Assembly (NCBI RefSeq): GCF_003347495.1
Contig: NZ_QCXY01000003.1
Span: 248,001-312,000 of the forward strand
Reading direction: 5' to 3'
Length of the DNA stretch: 64,000 bases
Source of the DNA: Pleomorphovibrio marinus
GTDB lineage: Bacteria > Bacteroidota > Bacteroidia > Cytophagales > Cyclobacteriaceae
Shown here: piece by piece, positions 46,873 to 55,273 of the stretch
Layout of the letters: every line of letters begins with the position of its first letter
How positions within the stretch are numbered: the first letter of the stretch is position 1
The notes under the pieces: generated by a model
Told to the model about the DNA's origin: nothing
The model's database searches: none
The model's input: the letters and a program-made list of their open reading frames with translations, nothing else
Position numbers and translations under genes: made by a program

Positions 46873-47439
46873 TTAATCCAAAATAAGCAACTCTTTTACG
46901 GAGAGCATTTTGCCCATCAGTGAGATCTCATCCCAAGGCCGGAAAATCCGGGTTTCTGTATAGGCATCGTCCTGGGGTTTGGAAAAGACTTCAATTTGAT
47001 TGGTGTCCAGATCAATGATCCAATATTCCCGTATGCCATGTGTAGCGTATAGCGGGGCTTTCACTTCCCTGTCAAACCTGATGGAAGAACCTGCCACTTC
47101 AAAAATGGCTAGCACATCGGCCGGTACCGGATGTGCCGAAGCGTAATCATCGGCTTTGTATTTCAACAGGGAAATATCCGGCTCAGGTTCATTGTTCATA
47201 TCAAATCTGATGGGGTTTTTAACTCTAATATTTATTTGGTTCGGGAATAATTGATTTAATTTTCTGGCTAATCTATCAACTATCGCTGCATGCCTGCTTC
47301 CTATCGGGCTCATTTGAAAAATTTCTCCATTAATAAGTTCTACATGGTCATCCGGTTTTAGAATCCCTACTTCGGCCATTTTATAATATTCATCCACATT
47401 GATCAAGCGTTTCACTACTTCAGTTACCATGGTATTCAA
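46873..47439 (-). CDS. Uma2 family (DUF820) putative nuclease
   Basis: 188 residues. Family marks: HVELINGEIFQMSPIGSRHA (E of ELINGE), RFDMNNEPEPDISLLK (PEPDI active-site aspartate), AIFEVAGSSIRFDREVKAPL (E-V... and K) and HGIREYWIIDLDTNQIEVFS. The fold is a PD-(D/E)XK nuclease and all acidic positions seem kept. Biological role is unknown; such genes multiply in cyanobacteria and Bacteroidetes. It stands near the AbiEii remnant and nucleotidyltransferase pair. Confidence 0.85.
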   Translation of the reverse strand: MNTMVTEVVKRLINVDEYYKMAEVGILKPDDHVELINGEIFQMSPIGSRHAAIVDRLARKLNQLFPNQINIRVKNPIRFDMNNEPEPDISLLKYKADDYASAHPVPADVLAIFEVAGSSIRFDREVKAPLYATHGIREYWIIDLDTNQIEVFSKPQDDAYTETRIFRPWDEISLMGKMLSVKELLILD

Positions 47440-47632
47440 CGTTTTCCGTTATTAAAGATAGCCAATTATACGGCTGAACACAAAAATTCAAATCTTAATT
47501 CGGTCACCAATTTGGTTATTCACTACTCACACATCTTCTTTTAATATAATTCGCCCTGCCCTTTAAAACAGTAGCAATTTGAATTACTATTTATGCAAAA
47601 ATTCACCCCCATAGGCGTTAGGGATTGCTAAT

Positions 47633-48727
47633 TTAATCAAAGCTATCGGAATTCTTCTTCAGGAACTGTAACACCTGATTATCAACATATTTGTTTTCAT
47701 GGGGTATTATCCGGCTTAGTTCCCCCAGTAATTCTGCTTTCTTTACCCTATGATGCGAATAAAGTTTCAATAGCCTTACCAGCTGTGCACCAGTCAAATC
47801 CTTTAGGATAGAAATCGAATGATCCACAACTGCTGGACTTAAATGAGAGGCATCGGCTAATTTATCAAAAATCAGATTTTCTATGCTTTGGTCTACCTTT
47901 CCTACTAGATCAAAAAGCTTAAGTTGTAAATCCTCTGATTCCAGTTGATGGGATGAAAGTGATTTCAGTAACAAATAAGACTGAAAATATTCCTCTTCAT
48001 GGAAGACGCCGATTAATGCTTCAATCACTGCATCATCCAATTCAGAAAGCAAAGAAACACGTTCCAATGCCCAGGTCCTATCACTTTGATCCGTACTTTG
48101 TAGAATCTTGCGAAACAAAAAGGGATCAAAGCTACTTTCTGTCAGCCTCATTACTTGTTCCCTGATGGGGCCATGGACCACATTCCATAGTTTATGGGTA
48201 GTGTAGGCAGCCCCTTCTACTACATATTCCAGCACATCCTTTGCCGTTGCCCCAGACACACCATCTACCGAGTGACTGACAGTATCCGGAATAGTTACTA
48301 ACTCTTCAAACTCAAAATTACCCAATGGCAAGAATGGGTCTGCCAGCAGATGATGTAATTCTTCGTATTCCTTTTCGGTAAACGGCGTATGGTCATATTT
48401 ACTCAGAAATTCTCCATCCAACAGCTCAAAACCCAAGTACCTGCCCGTAATATTCCAGTATATCACAATATCCAAAGGTCGACACTTGTTATCAAAACAA
48501 ATTCCTGTCTGAAGTTCAATAAAATAACGCAGCGGGGTACCACTGGATGTCCTTCTCAGGAAAATCTCATGACTTTCTTGTGAATCATCAATGGATACGG
48601 TAATTATATCCATGGAATCCCCAATAGGTATGGTAGAAGATTGAAAGTATCGGATGTCATCCCCATTCTCAAAGCAAAACAGGATCAATATAATCCCAAT
48701 CCATAAGCCCTTGATCGAATTGATCAT
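47633..48727 (-). CDS. Exported protein with FMN-binding-like motif and helical C-terminus
   Basis: 364 residues with a signal-like N-terminus (KGLWIGIILILFCFENG). HSVDGVSGATAKDVLEYVV (152-170) resembles the V-D-x-V-S-G-A-T flavin-attachment loop of FMN-binding domains, where the threonine (161) can carry FMN. Residues after 190 are helical and HEAT-like (LLSELDDAVIEALIGVF). I cannot name the family. It is 25 bases downstream of an FAD oxidoreductase gene in the same direction, so an electron-transfer partner role is possible. Confidence 0.65.
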   Translation of the reverse strand: MINSIKGLWIGIILILFCFENGDDIRYFQSSTIPIGDSMDIITVSIDDSQESHEIFLRRTSSGTPLRYFIELQTGICFDNKCRPLDIVIYWNITGRYLGFELLDGEFLSKYDHTPFTEKEYEELHHLLADPFLPLGNFEFEELVTIPDTVSHSVDGVSGATAKDVLEYVVEGAAYTTHKLWNVVHGPIREQVMRLTESSFDPFLFRKILQSTDQSDRTWALERVSLLSELDDAVIEALIGVFHEEEYFQSYLLLKSLSSHQLESEDLQLKLFDLVGKVDQSIENLIFDKLADASHLSPAVVDHSISILKDLTGAQLVRLLKLYSHHRVKKAELLGELSRIIPHENKYVDNQVLQFLKKNSDSFD

Positions 48728-48752
48728 TTATCTGTTATTTTCCATTAATGAC

Positions 48753-50132
48753 TCAGGCTTCCGGTACGATCCCACCGTGTTCTTTAAGCATATTTTTCAA
48801 CTCACCGATAGGAACGTCAGCCGGGGTGACGCTATGTTTAATAGCCAAAACAGCAGCCGCTGCCGCTGCTTGTCCCATTCCCATGCAGGATGCCTGAACC
48901 CTTAGTGCAGAATTGGCCAGTCGATCACTACTCAGGCAACGCCCAGCAACCAAAAAATTCTGGCTGTTTTTAGGTATCAAGGCCCTAAGGGGTATCGTTG
49001 CAACAATGTCTTCCTTTAGAAATTCCTGGTAGATGGATTGCCCGTCTCTATGCAAATCAATAGGGTAAAAGGAATAGGACAATGAATCGTCAAATACTTT
49101 TCCGGAAACGTAATCTTCATGTGTGATTTTATAGAGGCCGTCAATCCTGAAGGTCTCCCGAACGACTGTTTCGGGCTGGGCACTCACTAATTTTAATTTT
49201 TCACAACCCGGGAACGTCCTTAGTTTTCTAATAAGATTCAATAGAGAAGCTCTCCCCTCTATATTAGCTTTTGTGTGCAACTCCGCTGTTGATGAGTCAG
49301 CACCATGCACATAAACGTAATTATAGGGAACGGTAGGGGGGAAATTGTTAACGGATGATTCCACCTTAACGTCCTCATTGATGAGCATATTTTGCCTGAG
49401 CCTGGCATGGTATTCCTTTGGGATTTTAGAAAGGTCCAGGGATTCAAAATCATACCCCCCAATCCTGAAGATAAAGGATCCCGGTTGTGTATCTGCCTCT
49501 CTCAAAAGGGGAAAGCCTGCTATGGATGCGGCTGCGGCATTCCCGGAACAGTCAATGATCTGATCACAAATAATTTCATTGGCAATCCCTTTCCCCACTG
49601 TTTTTACTTTCCACTTCCCCTTAATAAAGTTGATTTCCGTTGGGGTTTCATAAAAATGAATATCCACACCGGCCTCCACACACTTTTCCTCTGCCAGCAT
49701 GGCATAAAGTGACCCATTTACGGTTACCTGATGCCTCCAGTGGCGAACTGATTTATTATCGGGTATAATGGAGAAGTTTGGCAATATATCATCGTTTAGA
49801 TTTACCGCATCCATCACCAATTCCCAGCCTATTCCTCCGATAATCTGTTTCCCCCAAGCATGGAAAATTCCGGGGAAAGAAACGCCCCCCGTGGTTGTGG
49901 TCCCTCCCAGTTGGCTGCCACTTTCGATGAGGACCGTTTTGGTTCCTGCCCGGCCGGCTTGAATGGCAGCCACAACACCGGCTGTCCCCCCTCCCACAAC
50001 CAAAATCTCGGTTTCTATTTTCCGCTTTTGCACTTTATAGGGAGCCGCTAGGACCTCCCCTTTTGAAAGATGGGGGGTAGCAAACCCTAGGGAAAGCGCC
50101 CCCATTTTGGTGATCATTTCTCTTCTTTTCAT
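48753..50132 (-). CDS. FAD-dependent oxidoreductase, exported
   Basis: 459 residues with a Tat-like N-terminus (MKRREMITKMGALSLGFATP). The FAD entry is TEILVVGGGTAGVVAAIQAG with TKTVLIESGSQLGGTTTTGG, and the C-terminal FAD motif is FLVAGRCLSSDRLANSALRV. DQIIDCSGNAAAASIAGFPL follows the family pattern. Members of this FAD_oxidored family often sit in polysaccharide loci; the substrate is unknown. It leads to the FMN-binding-like gene 25 bases downstream, consistent with a two-gene unit. Confidence 0.9.
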   Translation of the reverse strand: MKRREMITKMGALSLGFATPHLSKGEVLAAPYKVQKRKIETEILVVGGGTAGVVAAIQAGRAGTKTVLIESGSQLGGTTTTGGVSFPGIFHAWGKQIIGGIGWELVMDAVNLNDDILPNFSIIPDNKSVRHWRHQVTVNGSLYAMLAEEKCVEAGVDIHFYETPTEINFIKGKWKVKTVGKGIANEIICDQIIDCSGNAAAASIAGFPLLREADTQPGSFIFRIGGYDFESLDLSKIPKEYHARLRQNMLINEDVKVESSVNNFPPTVPYNYVYVHGADSSTAELHTKANIEGRASLLNLIRKLRTFPGCEKLKLVSAQPETVVRETFRIDGLYKITHEDYVSGKVFDDSLSYSFYPIDLHRDGQSIYQEFLKEDIVATIPLRALIPKNSQNFLVAGRCLSSDRLANSALRVQASCMGMGQAAAAAAVLAIKHSVTPADVPIGELKNMLKEHGGIVPEA

Positions 50133-50157
50133 TTTCTATTGGGTTTGAACTACCTAG

Positions 50158-50194
50158 AGAGACCTGGCAGGTTTTGAAAACCTGCCAGGTCTCT
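50158..50194. repeat. Perfect 18-bp palindrome
   Basis: AGAGACCTGGCAGGTTTT and its exact reverse complement flank one G. Such palindromes are frequent between genes in this group and can serve as bidirectional transcription stops. It lies 25 bases upstream of the FAD oxidoreductase start. Confidence 0.75.
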
Positions 50195-50232
50195 AATATA
50201 ACTAATAACCGGGATCTGGATCTGTAGCAGGA

Positions 50233-50380
50233 TCAATACGGAGAGATACTTTGGGATAAATTTTGATTTAAACCCCAATTTAAACATTCATATTGTAAAA
50301 AAAGCTGTTGACTGAAATTCTCCCTTTTGGGAATACCCGGACCGCTGATCAATAATGGAGGTAATGAATAAAGCGGACCA
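50233..50380 (-). pseudogene. Sulfatase fragment
   Basis: The - strand reads LYSLPPLLISGPGIPKRENF then SQQLFLQYE, matching the ISGPGIPKGE...QL-YD block of sulfatases (compare VISGPGISKGETRDQLCYIY in the intact neighbour). No start, motif or rest of the gene remains. The surrounding 50195-50494 holds nothing else except a short DPDPGY-like tail near 50203. Confidence 0.6.
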
Positions 50381-50494
50381 ACTTTGCCTGCCTTCGTATT
50401 TTGTTTCGATCATATTACCTAAGGGTATTTGGGGCAGACTTTAAATATTTTTAACATGCTTTTTTATTATTGAAATCAATAAAACATATTTTAA

Positions 50495-52024
50495 TCAATA
50501 ACCTGGATTTTGAGTCAAATCTGTTGTTGGAAATTCTGATTTTTCGGTATTTTCATAAATTTTCCAAAACTCCATGCCCTGATTACTGGCAAAAGCCGAA
50601 GTGGAATTGCCGTCATTTTGCCTTAGGCTTTCTGATTTCAGCATAGTCCTCAAATTTTCTAATACCTTTGTATATTCAGGGTTTGCCGCTAAGTTATTGA
50701 GTTCTTCCCTGTCCTTGGAAAGGTCAAACAACTGGGTAAAACGCTTACCCTCCACGGCATATTCAATCAATTTATAGTCATTTTTCCGGAGGGATCTTTG
50801 CCAAGACATGAAGGCAAAGTATAAATATGCTCTATGCATCTTACCTTTATCCTTTATACTTGGAATCAAACTTTTAAACTGCACTTCATCCGGAACCCGG
50901 ATACCTGCAAGATCGCATAATGTGGGGTACACATCATAAATATAACAAAGCTGATCTCTTGTTTCACCTTTAGAAATCCCTGGCCCTGAGATAACAAATG
51001 GAACACGAATTGAATGTTCATACACATTTTGTTTACCCATTAAACCATGTTTCCCCACAGCCAATCCATTATCAGAAGCGAAAACGATAATGGTGTTTTC
51101 ATACTTTCCTGATTTTTCAAGAGCATCCAATATACGGCCTATCTGCCTATCATCATGTGAGACCATGGCGTAATAATCAGCAATGTGCCGTTTAATTTCC
51201 TGAGCTTGTCGGGGGAATCCTGCAAGGTTCTCATCCCTAATTCTAAGCATCCCATTGTCGAAAGGATGCTCAGGCAAGAAAGAGGCCGGCAACTCCATTT
51301 CCTCCGGTTCATACCTATCAAGGAACTCCTCAGGAGCCTGTCTTGGATCATGAGGTGTCTGGAAAGCCACATAAGCAAAAAAGGGCTGTTCGCTTTCCCT
51401 TTGATTTTCAAGAAAACGAATTGCCGCATTTGCGTATAGCTCAGCAGAATGAACCCCTGTATGGATTTCCTCCTTATCGGGTGAATAATCTCCCTCCGGT
51501 GAGAATGGGCACAAGGGCAACTCGTATTGAGAACCTGTCATCCCCCGAAATAATATTTTATCCCCTTGGCTGAAAGAACGTGCAAAATGTCCTTTACGTC
51601 CCGGCTCATTTTTACCGGTGGCAAATGTGATATATCCATTTTCCCGAAAAACCTGTGGAAGTGTCCTGTACTTTTTAGATATTTCAAATCCATACATTCC
51701 CTGGTTTTCCAAGTTCCACAGCGTTAGTCCACTAAACAACATTGCCCTGGAAGGAGAACATATTGCTGGGGAGCTTCCTCCCATAATGTAAGCATTTGAA
51801 AAACTAATACCACCTTTTACCAATTTATCCATATTGGGCGTAGATACATCCTCGTTTCCCAATATATTTACGGATGAATAACTTTGATCATCAGTGAAAA
51901 TAAATAAAATGTTTGGTTTTTGTAATTCCTCCAAAGGTTGGTCAATCCCACTAATGCCAGGATAAACCAATAAAAACAAAGCAACTACTACCGAACAAAA
52001 ACCTAAAATAAAGTACTTTTTCAT
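50495..52024 (-). CDS. Sulfatase (formylglycine type), exported
   Basis: 509 residues from MKKYFILGFCSVVVALFLLV, a signal peptide. The frame is open 44 codons further upstream, but that part is a dispersed repeat and not protein. Metal-site DD is at residues 45-46 (FIFTDDQSYS). C89-S-P-S-R is the C-x-P-S-R site where cysteine becomes formylglycine. IIVFASDNGLAVGKHGLMGK and VISGPGISKGE follow the family. It removes sulfate esters from a glycan. The end FPTTDLTQNPGY resembles SusD C-termini rather than sulfatase ends, possibly from a past fusion. Confidence 0.92.
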   Translation of the reverse strand: MKKYFILGFCSVVVALFLLVYPGISGIDQPLEELQKPNILFIFTDDQSYSSVNILGNEDVSTPNMDKLVKGGISFSNAYIMGGSSPAICSPSRAMLFSGLTLWNLENQGMYGFEISKKYRTLPQVFRENGYITFATGKNEPGRKGHFARSFSQGDKILFRGMTGSQYELPLCPFSPEGDYSPDKEEIHTGVHSAELYANAAIRFLENQRESEQPFFAYVAFQTPHDPRQAPEEFLDRYEPEEMELPASFLPEHPFDNGMLRIRDENLAGFPRQAQEIKRHIADYYAMVSHDDRQIGRILDALEKSGKYENTIIVFASDNGLAVGKHGLMGKQNVYEHSIRVPFVISGPGISKGETRDQLCYIYDVYPTLCDLAGIRVPDEVQFKSLIPSIKDKGKMHRAYLYFAFMSWQRSLRKNDYKLIEYAVEGKRFTQLFDLSKDREELNNLAANPEYTKVLENLRTMLKSESLRQNDGNSTSAFASNQGMEFWKIYENTEKSEFPTTDLTQNPGY

Positions 52025-52047
52025 ATAATTATAGTTGTTTTTTAAAA

Positions 52048-52101
52048 GGTCATAACCTGTCCCGACCCTCGGGAACTTGCCCCGCAACGCAGGTCGGGGT
52101 G
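52048..52101. repeat. 54-bp dispersed repeat, copy 1
   Basis: Starts GGTCATAACCTGTCCCGACC and ends CGCAGGTCGGGGTG. The identical 54 bp recur at 53465-53518. It lies directly after the truncated sulfatase signal sequence (52173-52271) and directly upstream of the intact sulfatase start. A further palindromic stretch (CCTGTCGGCAGACAGG) follows to 52150. Confidence 0.9.
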
Positions 52102-52172
52102 CCATGCCTGTCGGCAGACAGGGAATCCCTGCCTGTGCCCGGCAGGCAGGTCGCAAATGAATCGCAATGTTT

Positions 52173-52271
52173 TACTACAATGTTAGTACGAGCGTCATTT
52201 ATTTCTGATATACAGGGAAAAAATGCTGTTGATAACAGCAAAAGAAAGATTATAATATTAAGTTGTATCAT
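52173..52271 (-). pseudogene. Sulfatase N-terminal stub cut off by the repeat
   Basis: MIQLNIIIFLLLLSTAFFPC followed by ISEINDARTNIVV matches the first 33 residues of the intact sulfatase at 55237 (MQQFKIIIFLFLFTSLFFSC, ...QPNIVV). The reading then enters the 52048 repeat region and loses homology. Only the signal peptide and start of the first strand remain. Confidence 0.7.
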
Positions 52272-52287
52272 TTTATATGTTTAAACA

Positions 52288-53442
52288 TTATTCTTCTTCA
52301 AAAACACTTAAATCCCATTTCTGTTTCCATTGCAAACGAACTTTGTCACCTTTAAAATAGATAGGCAACCATATATATCGACCATCAATGGGATTTTCAG
52401 GTACCCACCGGTCAGCCATGAATATGAAAGCATCTTGTTTCCCTTGAACGGGAATATTAAAGGTGCCTTGCGAATTAAAAGTGGTTAAAGAATCCGGACC
52501 AATGCTTGGGTTTCCTAACTCCTTCCATGGATCAAATATGTTATCCGAAACAGCTGATCGGGCAGCATTTGGAGCCCAGCCCGTACAATCCGAGGCAATG
52601 AAATAATATTTCCCTTTACTGGTCTTAAGGATAGTTGGTGCTTCCATGTATCTGTGGATAAAAAATCTGGCGTATCTTCCTGAATGGGTAAGATAATCAT
52701 CACTTAATTCGGCTATATGTAAAGTGCTATTTTCTTCAGAAGAATATAAATGGTAGGCTTTTCCGTCATCATCAACAAACAAATTCATATCTCTGGCCAT
52801 TTGTCCATGCTCAAAATCCCGGCCTAAAATATTCAACGAATCTACATGACCGGGAAGACAATCCGGACCTCCGCAGTAATTGGTTTTTATGGTATCCGAA
52901 ACAGGAAGTTTATGAAATTCCTGAACGTTAATAGGCCAGACACCTTTGTTTGGTCTCATCGATTTAACGTATACAAAAGGCCCTGTTGGATTATCGGCTA
53001 CTGCTACACCAGATCTTGCAGCGTTATACTTCTGTCCTTTTAATTCCAGGTGAAACCACATTACAAACTTTTTAGTTTTTTTATTGTAGATTACTTTAGG
53101 CCTTTCCAAAATGCAACCCATTGCAATATCTGAGTTAGCATCTAAACTATCTACCGATAAAGCGATTCCTTCATCCTTCCAGTTATATAAATCTTTAGAT
53201 GAATAAACATGAACCCCTACTTGTGCCGTATTTCCAATACGCCCTTCAACCATATGTTGACCGTACCAAAAGTAGGTTTGATTATAAAACAAGATCCCTC
53301 CTCCATGGGCATTTATATGAACACCATTATCATCTTTCCATTCTTGTCCTGGATAAAAAGCATCATAAGCTTCCTTTTGGTTATTACAAGAAAAAAATAG
53401 AGCCAACCCCAAAATAAAAATTATCATTCGTATCATTTTCAT
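52288..53442 (-). CDS. GH43-like glycoside hydrolase lipoprotein
   Basis: 384 residues from MKMIRMIIFILGLALFFSC, a lipoprotein signal; a start seven codons earlier (53463) is possible. The five-bladed beta-propeller pattern of family GH43 is visible: DDNGVHINAHGGGILFYNQT (first catalytic aspartate region), TYFWYGQHMVEGR, MARDMNLFVDDDGKAYHLYS and YMEAPTILKTSKGKYYFIAS with the acid-type glutamate. AHGGG-WYG is typical of galactan-active subgroups. It is in the sulfatase cluster and probably releases a neutral sugar from the same glycan. Confidence 0.85.
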   Translation of the reverse strand: MKMIRMIIFILGLALFFSCNNQKEAYDAFYPGQEWKDDNGVHINAHGGGILFYNQTYFWYGQHMVEGRIGNTAQVGVHVYSSKDLYNWKDEGIALSVDSLDANSDIAMGCILERPKVIYNKKTKKFVMWFHLELKGQKYNAARSGVAVADNPTGPFVYVKSMRPNKGVWPINVQEFHKLPVSDTIKTNYCGGPDCLPGHVDSLNILGRDFEHGQMARDMNLFVDDDGKAYHLYSSEENSTLHIAELSDDYLTHSGRYARFFIHRYMEAPTILKTSKGKYYFIASDCTGWAPNAARSAVSDNIFDPWKELGNPSIGPDSLTTFNSQGTFNIPVQGKQDAFIFMADRWVPENPIDGRYIWLPIYFKGDKVRLQWKQKWDLSVFEEE

Positions 53443-53463
53443 GTGTTTATATTTTCTTTTCAT

Positions 53464-53785
53464 CGGTCATAACCTGTCCCGACCCTCGGGAACTTGCCCC
53501 GCAACGCAGGTCGGGGTGGAATCTCGCATGATTGATAATCATCCCTCCGTTTGTCGCCTGCGTCATGCCCTGACTTCCGTCAGGACAGGCTCGATTTCAT
53601 ATGTTTAAGCATTTCTATTTTGCATTAATCGTAAACAGGATTTCTGTATCACCTTTTATCAATTCTCCATAGTATAGTCACTTGTCAATTTCTTTAATAT
53701 TAAATTGAATTATACAACGCAGTTGGATTTTACCAGACCTTATAATTGTTCATTCAAAAACTCATGTTATTTAAAAATTACTAGT
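53464..53785. other. Intergenic region with dispersed repeat copy 2
   Basis: Holds the 54-bp repeat at 53465-53518 and, after it, further palindromic DNA (CCCTGACTTCCGTCAGGACAGG near 53569). 53600-53785 is AT-rich and I see nothing in it apart from the probable promoter of the GH43-like gene. Confidence 0.8.
53465..53518. repeat. 54-bp dispersed repeat, copy 2
   Basis: Identical to 52048-52101 over 54 bp (GGTCATAACCTGTCCCGACC ... CAGGTCGGGGTG). It lies just upstream of the GH43-like gene start. Identity over the full length indicates recent spread or conversion. Confidence 0.9.
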
Positions 53786-55237
53786 CTATTCACCTCCTCT
53801 ACTCCATATATGACTTCCCTCTAATAGATTGTTATACTCCACTTTCAAAAGGTATTTCATTTCCTCAAGTTCCTCCGGATATTTTTCAGCAACATCTTCT
53901 GCTTCCTTAATATCTTCGTTCATATTATACAATTCAAAATCAACCAAATGGGCCTGCTTTACCAATGCTTCATTTCCTTCATACAAGTTATGTGTCAATG
54001 GGAGGTAGGTAGAATCGGTTTTCAGGCGGGCGAGAATTTTCCATTCATCTGTTCGCATGGAGACTATGTGTTGATTTATCGCATCATAAAAAGCCCATAT
54101 GAGGGGTTTGTGCCTCTCCATCTTTCCGGTTTCAATTACTGGAATCATAGACTGCCCGTCCAGCGCTTTTTCAGGCAGTTTTGCTCCGGAAACCTCTGCT
54201 AAAGTGGGCATGAAATCCAACAGCGAGACAACAGCATCCGAAGTTCCGTTATAGGTCTCTTTTCCTAACCAGGATATAATACCCGGGACCCGGATTCCTC
54301 CTTCAGTTGTCCACAATTTCATTCCTTTTAACGGCCCCGGCGAACCATAGGCCCTTATTGCAGCTTTAAAGCGGTGTAAAGTTTCTTGTCCGTTATCTGA
54401 AGTGAAAACAACAAGTGTGTTTTCACCATAATGCTCCTTCAGGTATTCCACCAAACGCCCAACAGCATCGTCTATATTAGCCACATTCGCAAAATATTGT
54501 GCCTGATCTTCATTTATCGATTTTGGCAAATAGTCTTCCACCAAAAACTGCGGGGATTCTATAGGCCCATGGGGTTCGTGAATACAAATCTGCAGATAAA
54601 ATGGATTTTCGGATTCCCTGTTTTGTAACCAATTCAAGGCTTCGTCAACAACAATCTGGCAACTAAAACCTTTCAATTCCCCTACTTCTTCGCCATTGCG
54701 CACAAAATTAGTTGGGTTTTCATGGCTTGGCCTTGCGACGTTCTGCGTAGCAAACCAGTGGTCGAAACCAAAATATCCGGGTGTTGGCTGTGCCTCGCTG
54801 TTAAACTTTGAATTAAGATGCCATTTTCCCGATAAAAAGGTGGAATACCCTACCTCCTTTAGCATGGCAGGAATCGTTTTTTCGTCTGCCTGTAAATGTA
54901 CCAGGTCAAGACAGTCTTCCACTTTTCCGTTCGCTGGTCGTATATAATCATAGATCCCTGCTCGATTAGGACTTCTACCTGTGAGCATACCTGCACGCGC
55001 CGGAGAACAAACCGGAGCTGCAGAATAGAAGCTGGTAAATTTAATCCCATCTTCAGCCAATTTATCCAAATTAGGCGTTTGAATGATCGGATGCCCATAA
55101 GCGGATAAATCACCATATCCTAAATCACCACATAGGATTACCACAATATTGGGTTGGGTTTCTTTAACTTCTGATTTACAAGAGAAAAATAAACTTGTAA
55201 ATAGAAAAAGAAAAATTATGATTTTAAACTGTTGCAT
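53786..55237 (-). CDS. Sulfatase (formylglycine type), exported lipoprotein
   Basis: 483 residues with MQQFKIIIFLFLFTSLFFSC, a lipoprotein signal. C77-S-P-A-R (PVCSPARAGMLTGR) is the C-x-P-A-R modification site. The metal-site stretch reads ILCGDLGYGDLS where DDLGYGD is usual, so the first aspartate is G37 here and only D38 remains. YSTFLSGKWHLNSKFN and VVFTSDNGQE are conserved. KLWTTEGGIRVPGIISWLGK follows the family. It should act on sulfated sugars if the altered metal site is still functional. Confidence 0.9.
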   Translation of the reverse strand: MQQFKIIIFLFLFTSLFFSCKSEVKETQPNIVVILCGDLGYGDLSAYGHPIIQTPNLDKLAEDGIKFTSFYSAAPVCSPARAGMLTGRSPNRAGIYDYIRPANGKVEDCLDLVHLQADEKTIPAMLKEVGYSTFLSGKWHLNSKFNSEAQPTPGYFGFDHWFATQNVARPSHENPTNFVRNGEEVGELKGFSCQIVVDEALNWLQNRESENPFYLQICIHEPHGPIESPQFLVEDYLPKSINEDQAQYFANVANIDDAVGRLVEYLKEHYGENTLVVFTSDNGQETLHRFKAAIRAYGSPGPLKGMKLWTTEGGIRVPGIISWLGKETYNGTSDAVVSLLDFMPTLAEVSGAKLPEKALDGQSMIPVIETGKMERHKPLIWAFYDAINQHIVSMRTDEWKILARLKTDSTYLPLTHNLYEGNEALVKQAHLVDFELYNMNEDIKEAEDVAEKYPEELEEMKYLLKVEYNNLLEGSHIWSRGGE

Positions 55238-55273
55238 TCTATTTGTTTTTGTTAGTGTCCTATATTTAGGCCA

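Noticed and set aside
52025-52156. Extra 44 N-terminal codons for the sulfatase at 50495
   Set aside because: They translate the dispersed repeat and precede the true signal peptide start at 52024.
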